A stretch of DNA of 64,000 nt. Source: Branchipolynoe longqiensis (Eukaryota > Annelida > Polychaeta > Phyllodocida > Polynoidae). The notes under the pieces were generated by a model that did no database searches, was not told where the DNA came from, and saw only the letters and a list, made by a program, of their open reading frames with translations. The translations under genes and the position numbers were made by a program. Shown one piece after another: positions 33,415-43,080 of the stretch. The stretch lies in contig CM059194.1 in assembly GCA_030323885.1 (NCBI GenBank), forward strand, positions 22,465,780 through 22,529,779, read 5' to 3'. Position 1 is the first letter of the stretch, and each line of letters opens with the position of its first letter.

Positions 33415-33965
33415 GGTTAGAACTATCCTTGCTAGACCCATATCTAACTCGTTCTTGTTTGGATTTTACATCTAAAGTCATATATGAAGGGATTCGAACT
33501 ACCCAACTGTTGTCATATACATCCTGATTCCTTGGCATTTTGCTTAAAGCTGCATAGTCCGATGGTTTTGAATTTCTGTATTTTTTCTGAGATAAATATA
33601 TTAGATCGATCACTAGTATCTACTTTACATTAGTTCAAAGTTACTTTTATTTTAAATGGTAAACCGTTGAGATATTTTGAGTGCTAACATGGAAAATTAG
33701 TTTTGGCAAGCTTGCTAAATAAAACTCTGACACCATAGACTTCTGCAGTAACAGGTTCTGTTAAATTGACTCCATATTGCCTTCTACGCTGAAACAAATG
33801 CTTAATAAGTGCATCAGTATCTAAGTTAGATATGCAGAATCTAATATAGATAATTGGTTTGGTTTTTAAAATTTGATATTTCATCGGACTATGCAGCTTT
33901 AACGATAATCGGTAAATATAAAAAATCGTGGAAATACGTGAAACCAGAGAACTTTCATCCTGAAT
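33415..33965 (+). repeat. Element E copy split by MITE-1
   Basis: The left part is 33415-33543 and the right part 33903-33965; joined, they align with 2330-2560. The split point is exactly the TTAA at which MITE-1 sits. Confidence 0.7.
33544..33902 (-). mobile_element. MITE-1 copy with intact TTAA duplication
   Basis: TTAA at 33544-33547 and 33899-33902 flank AGCTGCATAGTCCGATGG and CATCGGACTATGCAGCT. It is non-coding. The orphan copy of the target at 2477-2480 shows the pre-insertion state. Confidence 0.88.
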
Positions 33966-34096
33966 TATATACATATATACACGCGCACATTTCCGGACTC
34001 AACTCGAGGCTGCACATATGTTCGGAACTAAGGGTTGCGTCCGTGTAATTGTGCAGACGGCCTCCAGCATCTCTCAAACTGCCCACATTATCTCAC

Positions 34097-34190
34097 GGGT
34101 CGCCCCACTCTGTGATCACATCCCGCAGACCAGCCTGTACCAGCCCCTGGAGGATGGGGGGTGGGGGGATGGCTGCCTGCGTATTGCAGC
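34097..34190 (-). CDS. Exon of the unrecognised minus-strand gene (94 nt)
   Basis: On the minus strand, an acceptor (TGCGTGCTGACAG, with TTAGTTTGTTTGA upstream) is followed by 2 nt, 30 codons and 2 nt, then donor GTGAGA. The frame reads CNTQAAIPPPPILQGL and continues VQAGLRDVITEWGD; 22 of 30 codons end in G or C. The partial codons fit both neighbours: G+GC (Gly) with exon 47118-47208 and CC+C (Pro) with exon 31189-31226. The mix of a Pro-rich turn and an amphipathic helix-like stretch looks like genuine protein, but I do not recognise the family. A CA-rich array begins about 60 bp from the acceptor. Confidence 0.65.
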
Positions 34191-34239
34191 CTGTCAGCAC
34201 GCATGCGCGTCAAACAAACTAAGCCACAGCACTCCCGGC

Positions 34240-35365
34240 TCTTCCACACCTCACACACACACACACAAACACACACACACAAACACACGCACGCGCACGC
34301 GCGCACACACCTCACACCACTCGGCTCCTTTCACACCTCAAACACACTCGCACACCTCACACACAACATACACCCCACCCGGCCCCTTCCACACCTCACA
34401 CACACACATGCACACCACACCGCTCTGCTTCTTTCACACCTGAAACACACACCTCGCACACACACCACCCGCCCCCTTCCACACCTCAAACACACACACC
34501 ACACACACACCACCCGGGCACTTTCATACCTCACACACACCTCACCTGGCACCTTTTACACCTCAAACACACACCTCACACACCACCCGGCCACTTTCAC
34601 ACTTCACACAACAGACACCTCACACGCACGACCCAGCCACTTTCACACCTCGCACACACACAACCCAGCCACTTTCACACCTCACACATGCACACACCAC
34701 CCAGCCACTTTCACACCTCACCCACACACACCTCATACATACACACCACCCACACACCAACTTTATTTCACACACCTCACCCACACACACCTCATACATA
34801 CACACCACCCACACACCAACTTTCTTTCACACACCTCAAACACAACACCTCACCCACACCACACACACCACCCGACCACTTTCACACCTCGCACACACAC
34901 GACCCGGCCACTTTCACACCTCACACATGCACACACCACACACACACCACCCAGCCACGTTCACACCTCACCCACACACAGACCTCATACATACACACCA
35001 CCCACACACCTACTGGCCCCTTTCACACCTCAAACACACACCTCACCCACACCACACACACCACCCGGCCACTTTCACACTTCACACACAGACACCTCAC
35101 ACACACACCCCTCACCCGACCACTTTCACACCTCAAACACACACCACCCAGCCACTTTCACACCTCACCCACACCTCATACACACACACCACACACACAC
35201 CACCTGGCCCCTTTCATACCTCAGACACACACCTCACCCATACCACACACACCACCCAACCCCTTCCACACCTCAAACACACGCACACCTCACACACACA
35301 CCACCTGGCCACTTTCACACCTCACACACACCTCACACACACACCTCAAAAACCCTCTGACACTT
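34240..35365. repeat. CA-rich minisatellite, about 1.1 kb
   Basis: Irregular units built from CACACCTCACACACACACCA, CCCGGCCACTTTCACACCTC and AAACACACACCT. It produces His/Thr/Pro-rich plus frames of up to 399 codons, which are artefacts. Confidence 0.92.
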
Positions 35366-35521
35366 TCAGCCGAACCCACTCCGAGTCCTACTGCAGCACC
35401 CCTCAACGCGTTACTTGTAATACTTGTATGGGAGAGGTACTGTCCTCTCAGCCCCTTCCCCTAGACGCCGCCTACAATTTAGCTTTTAGCTTTAAAACTT
35501 GAAATATTACACTGTAGGTTG

Positions 35522-35876
35522 TTAAAGCTGCATAGTCCGATCAAAACATCAAATTTTCAAAACCAAAACAATGATCTAGATTTGATTCCACATATCTGAC
35601 TTAGATGCTGGTACACTTAGTAAACATTTGTCATAATCTAGAAGGGAATACTGAGGCAATTTAATAGAATCGGTTACTGCAGAAGCCTATCGTGTCAGAG
35701 TTTTGCCGTGCTTGCCAAAACTAATTTTACATGTTTGCATTTCAACTATCTCCAAAGTTAGCCATTTTAAATAAAAGTTACTTTAAACTAAGGTAAGGTA
35801 GATTATAACGATCAATCTAATATATTTATCTCAGAAAATTACAGAAACCCGAAACCATCGGACTATGCAACTTTAA
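35522..35876 (+). mobile_element. MITE-1 copy, complete
   Basis: TTAA at 35522-35525 and 35873-35876; ends AGCTGCATAGTCCGAT and CATCGGACTATGCAACT. A second copy starts at the very next base. Confidence 0.9.
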
Positions 35877-36050
35877 TTAAAGCTGCAAAGTCCGATGAAA
35901 ACATCAAATTTTCAAAACACAAAACACTGATCTAGATTTGATTCTACATATCTGACTTAGATATTGGTGCACTTATCAAACATTTGTCACCACACAGAGT
36001 GGAATACCGAGCCAATTTAACAGAACTTAACAGAACTTAACAGAACCTTA
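35877..36050 (+). mobile_element. MITE-1 copy, 3' truncated, abutting the previous one
   Basis: Begins TTAAAGCTGCAAAGTCCGAT directly after the previous TTAA and has the same orientation and left half. It breaks off in a small AACAGAACTT repeat (36019-36045). Confidence 0.85.
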
Positions 36051-36204
36051 ACCAGCACCTGATGTTACCATAGCATGCATCAAAGGCCGTATTCAAACTA
36101 GGGTGATTCAGAGTTATTGCATCAACTTTAACATATATGCCTGTACAGTAGTAGTAGTACCTATTTTCAACGCAAAACTCTACACCCAGGCCAGTTTATA
36201 CATT

Positions 36205-36595
36205 AAAAAAAATTTCCGACAATGGCGGATGATATCCAGACTCACCTCCTGTCGTCTGTTTCACGGACCCCCCACCCAAAAAAAACCATTACCTGATGGG
36301 TTCCCACGAGCCCTGGGCGCAGAACCCAAAATGTATTTCCCATGAAAATTGAAATCCTATACGCTACAAGATTCTACCGAATGCAGTTCATTGAAACAAA
36401 TACAGACAGTTTGTCCAATAAAAAATTGTTTGACAATGGCGGATGATATCCCGACTTGGTTCCCCATCGCCTGTTTCATGGAACCCCAAAAGAAACCATT
36501 ACCTGATGGGCTCCCACGAGCCCTGGGCACAGAACCGAAAATGTGTTTCCCATAAAATTTGAAATCCTATAGGCTGCAATATGTTCTACGGTCTG
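36205..36595. repeat. ~165-bp segment duplicated in tandem (spacing ~217 bp)
   Basis: GACAATGGCGGATGATATCC occurs at about 36220 and 36434, followed in both by CCATTACCTGATGGG, CCCACGAGCCCTGGGC and ATTTCCCAT. The copies differ by indels. Confidence 0.8.
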
Positions 36596-36659
36596 CAATT
36601 CTTCCAACCCCCGTCCACTTCCAGTTTGCTGTGTGTGAGATTTTCCCGCTTGGTGGAAC

Positions 36660-36966
36660 CGGGCGCGGTTGCCGAATCGGTACGGCGCAGGCATCCCGTG
36701 CGGGAGATCAGGAGTTCAATTCCCGATCGAGTGTCAAACCACTGAGTTACAAAATTGATACTTGTTGTTTCCTAGCTTGGCGCTCAGCATTAATACTATA
36801 ATAGGATAGGGCAAGGACTGGTTAGCTCAGTGTCAGGATAATGTGACTGTGTGGGATATCGGGTTATGGTGCTGGCGGCCTGATTATCCAGTCGGGCAGC
36901 ACTATAAAGTCACCATGAGGGCATACTGATGCAAATCAGTACCCGTCCTGATAGGACCTTAGATGG
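36660..36966 (+). mobile_element. SINE-A copy, tail-to-tail with the next
   Basis: Full head (GGGCGCGGTTGCCGAATCGG) and body. Its 3' end runs directly into the 3' tail of the next, inverted copy, creating an inverted repeat of about 300 bp per arm. Confidence 0.9.
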
Positions 36967-37648
36967 TTGCTTGGTTGTTGGAGTTTTACGTCCAGACAAC
37001 ATCTAAGGTCATATCAGGATGAGTCCCAATTTGAGACAGTGCCCACTCATGGCGACTTTATAAATTATAGTGCTGCCCAATGGGAAATCAGGCTGCGGAC
37101 ACCATGACCCGATATTCCAGTCAGTCATATCCTAATACTGAGCTAACCAGTCCTTGCCCTATCCTATTAATACCGAGCGCCAGGCGAGGAAGCGATGAGT
37201 ATCAATTATAAAGTCATTGGTTTGACTCGACTGGGAACCGAACTCCCGCCTTTCTCACGCGAGGCCCGCACTCTACCGATTAAAGCGGCATAGTCTAATG
37301 AAGCATCAAATTTTCAAAACAAAAACATTGACCTAGATTTTATTCTACATATCTAACTTAGATATTGGTGCACTTATTAAACATTTGTGCCACATAGAAG
37401 GGCATACTGAGTCAATAATTTAACAGAACCTGTTACTGCATAAGCCTATGGTGAGAGTTTTGGCATGCTTGCCAAAATCAATTTAGGATGTTTGCACTTC
37501 AAATATCTCAAAAGTTAGCCATTCAAAATGAAAGTTACTTCAAACTAAAGTAAGGTAGGTTATAACAACCAAATAAATATATTTATCTCAGAAAAATGGC
37601 AGAAATTCAAAACCATCGGACTATGCAACTTTAAGCCACCGCGTCCAG
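36967..37648 (-). mobile_element. SINE-A copy split by MITE-1
   Basis: The body runs from 36967 to CTCTACCGA at 37279. The last bases of the head (GCCACCGCGTCC) resume at 37635 after the MITE. Confidence 0.88.
37280..37634 (+). mobile_element. MITE-1 inserted in a SINE-A head
   Basis: TTAA at 37280-37283 and 37631-37634 bracket a 347-bp element with ends AGCGGCATAGTCTAATG and CATCGGACTATGCAACT. The interrupted SINE fixes the exact ends of the family and shows that this copy is younger than its host SINE. Confidence 0.92.
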
Positions 37649-37707
37649 TGATATGACCTTAGATATTGCCTGGACGTAAAACTCCAACCAACCAACCAAT
37701 CCGGCTT
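37649..37707 (+). mobile_element. SINE-A 3' fragment
   Basis: GATATGACCTTAGATATTGC, CTGGACGTAAAACTCC and CAACCAACC only. Confidence 0.75.
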
Positions 37708-37756
37708 GGTGCTGGTGGTTTGTACTGCAGCAGGGCAGACCTCCTCTGGCCCCGGT

Positions 37757-38249
37757 GTCGCAGTTTCAGCCGTGCGCCAGTTTCAGCCATGCGCATAGAC
37801 TCAAACTCAAGGCATTGTCAATGGTTGTGAGCAATCTTCATACAGAAAATACAGAAAAAGTGAAATATCTCTAAAACCACACCACCTGTTAACAAATCGC
37901 TTGGTACACATATAGAAAACATCTTTACCAAAAAGATTATATTAAATTTATAAGGTTAGGGTTCTTGATTTCTATTAATTTTGAATAAAACTAATGTTTT
38001 GCACTGCTCGTACCGTCAAACTCAAGGCATTGTCAATGGTGGTGAGCAATCTTCATACAGAAAATCCAGGAAAAGTGAAATATTTCTAAAACCACACAAC
38101 CTAGAAACAAATCGCTTGCTACACATATAGAAAACATCTTTACCAAAAACATATTAAATTTATAAGGTTAGTGACTCACGATCATTGACAATGCCTTGAG
38201 TTTGAGTCTATGCGCACGGCTGAAACTGGCGCACGGCTGAAACTGCGCA
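37757..38249. mobile_element. Foldback element FB2 with an internal direct repeat
   Basis: Inverted arms of about 75 bp: the left (37757-37830) starts GTCGCAGTTTCAGCCGTGCG and the right (about 38173-38249) is its reverse complement with few differences. Inside, a ~150-bp segment (GAGCAATCTTCATACAGAAA through AAATTTATAAGGTTAG) occurs twice in the same orientation, at about 37827 and 38045. Confidence 0.8.
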
Positions 38250-38457
38250 CAGGACCACTGTGTGACGTCACAGCGCTGTGAAATGCGCCCCTCGGGACGC
38301 CCGGAGCTGCCAGAACGCCAGGTGGCGCAATGCGGCGTTTTGCTATCCACGGGTTGGGTGATCCAACCGGGGCCCCTCCTACCCCGCCCCTCACTCTTCC
38401 CCTCTCCCCCACCCGCCCCGCCCTCCTCACCTCTCGCCCTCATCATACCTAGCCCCC
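38250..38457. other. GC-rich single-copy-like stretch with a perfect CRE
   Basis: TGACGTCA at 38263-38270 and CGCCAGGTGGCGCAATG at about 38317. C-rich sequence follows to 38457. No exon with both splice sites is found. Confidence 0.35.
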
Positions 38458-38710
38458 CTCCCAGTGCGGAAGGCCAGGTGTTTGAATCCCAGCTGAGTTA
38501 AACCAATGACATAAAATTGAAACTTGTCACTAGCTACTTGGCATTAATAGGATAGGGCAATGACGGGTTAATACAGTATCAGGAAAATGTGACTGTCAGT
38601 GGGGCAACACTATAAAGACACCACGAGTGCATACTGCCACACGTCGGTGCCCGTCCTGATATGATTATGATCTTAGATGTTGCTAGGAGGTAAAACAACA
38701 AACAAACAAA
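38458..38710 (+). mobile_element. SINE-A copy, head truncated
   Basis: Starts within the head (CAGTGCGGAAGGCCAGGTGT) with a shortened body and a good tail ending AAAACAACAAACAAACAAA. Confidence 0.85.
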
Positions 38711-39262
38711 AGCAAGAAGTGCGGCCTGTGTGTGTAGGGGGCGGGGAGGGGGTGGGGGGGTGGAGAGTAACATAATAATGCTGGCTGAGTGAACACCCCT
38801 ATTCTGCTGGGAGAGTGCGCTCAAACTGTGACCGTTGTGTGGCGCCATCTGGCTTCAATTTCTCTTGCTGTCACCGTGAAATATCAGGAATTGAGACCGC
38901 GGTGCAAGCACGAGATATCGCCATTCCAACAGTGCCGACACGTCAGCGCGTCCCTTACAAACGCGCAGAGCAATATGTCGCGAGACTTCGCTAGGTCTCG
39001 CCGATAAAAAAAAACACACTCTTTTTTTTCTTTTCTTTTTTTTAACAAAAAAAAACAACCCAAAATTACGAGAAATCACGAGGTTTCGTGTTAACGAGAC
39101 TGATTCCAAGTGGATAGGCTATTCACCCCCTATTGCGTTTGTTCAGCATACACGCGCGGATGCGGAGACGCATGAATCGCAGGTACAGACGGATGCGGAT
39201 GCGGATACCTCAACGCACACGGATGCGGACACCATGCATGCAATTCTGACACGCATGTCTTT
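38711..39262. other. Unassigned, with low-complexity and (GGATGC)n
   Basis: G-rich run at 38735-38765, A/T runs at 39005-39055 and GGATGC repeats at 39155-39230. GTGGCGCCATCTGGCTTCAA at about 38840 resembles a CTCF-type motif. Confidence 0.4.
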
Positions 39263-39538
39263 GGTTGGTTGTTGGTTTTACATCCTGGCAACATCTAAGG
39301 TCATATCAGGACAGGTACCGACTTGTGACAGTGCGCACTCATGGTGACTTTATAGTGCTTCCCCATTGGGAAATCAGGCCACCAGCATCATGACCCGATA
39401 TCCTCACATTATCCTGACATTGAGCCCACCAGTCCTTGTCCTATCCTATTAATGCCGAGCGCCAGGCTAGGAAGCGACAAGTATCAATTTTATAAGTCAT
39501 TGGTTTGTCCTGACCGGGAACCAAACTCCCGACCTTCT
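39263..39538 (-). mobile_element. SINE-A copy, head truncated
   Basis: Body from TTTTACATCCTGGCAACATC to CCAAACTCCCGACCTTC, breaking where a MITE-2 fragment begins. Confidence 0.88.
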
Positions 39539-39540
39539 TG

Positions 39541-39697
39541 TTTTTTTAAATGGTGTTTCATAATCCCAATAGAATACATATTGATTTGAAGCAAATGTCC
39601 TTGTGTTTTCAGTGTAACTGTTTCTGTGCTGTTTTGTGTAAATCGTTAGAATGGACAACAACAAAAAGTTATCACCTTTTGAGACAGGCTCATATAC
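39541..39697 (+). mobile_element. MITE-2 copy 3, left-truncated
   Basis: Begins within the element (TGGTGTTTCATAATCCC) and ends CACCTTTTGAGACAGG. Junctions with SINE-A on the left and element A on the right are close. Confidence 0.8.
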
Positions 39698-39735
39698 ATA
39701 TAATATATACATGCGTCGTTCACAGAAACTGTACC

Positions 39736-40425
39736 ACATATTTGGTTTCCACATTACATTGTTAATGATTTTGCCTTTATTTTGGGGGGTAGTAAATCAA
39801 ATAATTATTGTTGACACTGCGTATTAATTATGTTAGCAATACTACATGTATTTAATCTATCCTACAAAATGTATCCGAAATATGCTTATATGATTTTGTG
39901 CTAAAGAGGAAATATGAGGTTGTTGGTTGTTTTACATCCTAGGAACATCTAAGGTCATATTGGGACAGTGCACACTCATGGCGACTTTATAGTGCTGTCC
40001 CACTGGGAACTCAGGCCGCTGGCACCATGACCCGCTATCCAACTCAGTCTATGAAAATTTGCATATCGAGACCATGCATATACCCAAATGGTTTTTCCCA
40101 ACTTTTTGGGGGGTAAAACTAAAAGACAATATTTTTTGTTTAAGATCTTATTTGAATTTGTTGTGTGTTCAAACGATGTTATGGATATGTTAAAATGATG
40201 TTATGGGTTGATGATACCCGGTTAATTTAAACGGCATTCTCAATTTATATGAAATCAAAATTTTAAAAAGTGAGAAAAAAATGCTAAAACTAAATTTCAA
40301 ATCTGACATATGCACAACATAAAACGCTTCATATGAAAATCGATTCTGCTATTATTTGGGATGTATTCTGCTATTATTTAGAAATTTTTCACTTTTGGTT
40401 GCCATGTCATAAAAAGTAGTACACA
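39736..40425 (+). repeat. Element A copy 2, interrupted by SINE-A
   Basis: Aligns with 549-1045 on both sides of the SINE insertion at 39918-40049, through TTCTGCTATTATTTGGGATG at about 40344. Confidence 0.75.
39918..40049 (-). mobile_element. SINE-A truncated copy with 5-bp target duplication
   Basis: Contains the tail and half the body, ending ACTCAGTC. TATGA occurs at 39913-39917 and 40050-40054, while element A copy 1 has a single AATATGAAAATTTGC at the matching site. Confidence 0.85.
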
Positions 40426-40674
40426 ACTTCGGAGAACGACCCACATACATACATACGGATGCGCAACACGGATAGACGCGGACACGCACGCGGCCTGGGG
40501 CGGCCCGCAACCCGGGCGGGGATCTGACGGCGCCACCTGGCCTCGCTCCGGTTGGGTTTCAACACACGCTTTGGTCGCCGCACATGAGTTCACTCAGTTT
40601 CAGCGGCTCAGCCCGGCAACCCGACACCGCCTGTGTCTGACGGAAACAACACCCACACGGCGGCAGCACGCCGG
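40426..40674. other. GC-rich single-copy-like stretch
   Basis: CpG-rich (GGCCCGCAACCCGGGCGGGG). Contains GGCGCCACCTGGCCTC, a CTCF-like motif in reverse. No splice-bounded exon is recognised. Confidence 0.35.
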
Positions 40675-41020
40675 GAGTGTGTGGAGTGTGTGGAGTGTGT
40701 GGAGTGTGTGGAGTGTGTGGAGTGTGTGGAGTGTGTGGAGTGTGGGGAGTGTGTGGAGTGTGTGGAGTGTGTGGAGTGTGTGGAGTGTGGGGAGTGTGGG
40801 GAGTGTGGGGAGTGTGTGGAGTGTGTGGAGTGTGGGGAGTGTGTGGAGTGTGTGGAGTGTGTGGAGTGTGTGGAGTGTGTGGAGTGTGGGGAGTGTGTGG
40901 AGTGTGGGGAGTGTGGGGAGTGTGGGGAGTGTGGGGAGTGTGGGGAGTGTGTGGAGTGTGTGGAGTGTGTGGAGTGTGGGGAGTGTGTGGAGTGTGGAGT
41001 GTGGAGTGTGTGGAGTGTGT
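40675..41020. repeat. 9-bp array GTGTGGAGT/GTGGGGAGT
   Basis: About 38 copies of GTGTGGAGT with a GTGGGGAGT variant. It is the same motif as the 2.9-kb array at 43081. All frames are open (Val-Trp-Ser, Glu-Cys-Val, Cys-Gly-Val). Confidence 0.93.
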
Positions 41021-41036
41021 GTGTATATACGTATGT

Positions 41037-41217
41037 ACGTACCTATGTATGTATGTATGTATGTATGTATGTATGTATGTATGTATGTATGTATGTATGT
41101 ATGTATGTATGTATGTGTGTGTGTATGTATGTATCTAGGTATGTACAAACATGTACATGTATGTATGTACGTATGTACATATGTATGTATGGATATGTAT
41201 GTATATGTAGATGTACG
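41037..41217. repeat. (TATG)n microsatellite, left part
   Basis: GTAT tetranucleotide run, degrading to the right, up to the SINE-A insertion. Confidence 0.9.
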
Positions 41218-41462
41218 TATGTTGACTTTATAGTGCTGCCCCACTGGGAGACCAGGCCGCTGTCGTGATCTGATAACCCATTCAGTCGCATTATCCTGGC
41301 ACTGAGCCAGCCAGTCCTTGCCCTATCATAATACGGCTTGGCTAGGATAGTAGGAAGGGAAAAGTATCAATTGTGTAAGCCATGGCTTTGACTGGAACAT
41401 AATTCGAACTCCAGACCTTCCGCACAGGCAACATGTGCTCATATGGAATCGTCCACCACTGT
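41218..41462 (-). mobile_element. SINE-A copy embedded in a TATG microsatellite
   Basis: Lacks the tail: it starts at TTGACTTTATAGTGCTGCC and extends to the head region (CCAGACCTTCCGCACAGGCA). TATG repeats flank both sides. Confidence 0.85.
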
Positions 41463-41494
41463 ATGGATGCATGCATACACATGTATGTACGTAC

Positions 41495-41525
<31 letters not shown>

Positions 41526-41830
41526 TGTATGTATGTATGTATGTATGCGTGCGTGTATGCGTGCGTGCATGCATGCATGGCATGCATGTATGTATGTATG
41601 TACGTATGTATGTATGTATGCATACATACATACATAGTAAGTAAGTATGTATGTATGTATGTAATGCATGCATATACAATATATGTATGTATGTATGTAC
41701 ATACATATGCATGCATGTATATATGTACATATGTAATGCATGCATGTACAATGTATGTATGTATGTATACATGTATGTATGTATGTATGTATATATGTAA
41801 ATATGTATGTAAGTACATACGTCGGTATAA
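41463..41830. repeat. (TATG)n/(TGCA)n microsatellite, right part
   Basis: GTAT repeats with GCATGCATGC interruptions and inverted CATA stretches. Met-Tyr-Val-Cys frames are artefacts. Confidence 0.9.
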
Positions 41831-41854
41831 GGTGTATACACGTGTGCGTTATGG

Positions 41855-42365
41855 TGGGTATGTATGTATGTGTGTGTGTGGTGTGTGGATTTATTGTCTT
41901 ACTATTACACGTGTATGTGGGTATGTGAGTGAGTGTGGTTGTGGTGTGTGGATTTAGTGTACTACAAGTGTATGTGTGTATGAGGTGTGTGTGTGTGTGT
42001 GTGTGTGGCTTTAGGGTCCTACAAGTGTATGTGTGTATGTGAGTGAGTGTGGGTGTGGTGTGTGGATTTAGTGTACTACAAGTGTATGTGTGTTTGTGAG
42101 TGAGTGTGGGTGTGGTGTGTGCTGTTAGGGTACGACAAGTGTATGTGTGTATGAGGTGTGTGTGTGTAGTTTCAGGGTACTACAGGTGTATGTGTGTATG
42201 TGAGTGAGTGTGGGTGTGGTGTGTGGTTTCAGGGTACTACAAGTGTATGTGTGTATGTGAGTGTGAGTGTGTGGGTGTGGTGTGTGGTTTTAAGGTACTA
42301 CAAGTGTATGTTAGTCAGCGTGGGTGTGGTGTGTGTGGGTGTGGTTTTAGGGTCCTACAATGTAT
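41855..42365. repeat. TG-rich minisatellite, unit ~55-60 bp
   Basis: GTACTACAAGTGTATGTGTG, TATGTGAGTGAGTGTGGGTG and TGGTGTGTGGATTTAG recur about nine times. Confidence 0.88.
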
Positions 42366-42494
42366 CTAGTATAGCTCTTCACACAGGCTTATATGTCGGC
42401 CCTCCACCAACTGAATACTTTATTTCCCATGGGTTACTTTGAATCAATGGCGCCTTTTGCTCAGACGAATGACACTAGTACCCTATTCAAATCG

Positions 42495-43023
42495 TACAAT
42501 CCTATGGTTTTGAGTTTCTGCAATTTTTTATTTCTTTCAACAAGATAAATATTAGGTTGGTAGCCATACTCTTTTTACTTTCGTTTGAAGGAACTTAACA
42601 TTTTTGATTGATTGATAAGTAATTGTTCTACGCCAAGTCAGCAACATTCACGGCGAGAAGTGCTTAACTTGTATCCTCTCCATTTTCATTTAATCGTCAC
42701 TTCTACACAGAGTGTAAAAGCACACAATCAAATATTCGTCAAATGACATATGAAGTTAAAAAGCTCACAATTATAAAAATTGTGGTCAAGTAAAATAACA
42801 TTATTTTAAAGGATCGACCGGACAGCGAAAAACAGCTAAACTAAATTTTGTTGTACACTTCGAAATGCAGGATATTGGCTTCGTGTAGCATATATTTTAA
42901 GCACCAAACTGCCATGTATGTCTGATGAGTGCACTCGTATCTAAGTCGCATGTCTGGGTTCAAATCTCAGTCATCTCCTTGGTTTTAAAATGTTGATGCT
43001 TTCATCAAATGATGCCTGATTAA
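42495..43023 (-). mobile_element. MITE-1-like diverged or interrupted copy
   Basis: The left end keeps CCTATGGTTTTGAGTTTCTG and the right end CATCAAATGATGCCTGATTAA with a TTAA (43020-43023). The interior is longer than in other copies and only partly alignable. Confidence 0.5.
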
Positions 43024-43028
43024 ATATA

Positions 43029-43080
43029 CAGTGAAATCCCATTTATAACGTCCCCCAATTTAACGCGGAATTCGGATATA
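43029..43080 (+). mobile_element. Possible pogo/Tigger-type terminus
   Basis: CAGTGAAATCCCATTTATAA, then CCCAATTTAACGCGGAATTC. The sequence resembles ends of pogo-type DNA transposons and the segment at 15566-15595. No matching opposite end is confirmed. Confidence 0.3.

Noticed and set aside
34161..35502. 399-codon His/Thr/Pro-rich plus frame
   Set aside because: CA-rich array in which all three plus frames are open.
40571..41291. 220-codon plus and 214-codon minus frames at the GTGTGGAGT/TATG arrays
   Set aside because: Tandem-repeat artefacts: 9-bp units keep all frames open.
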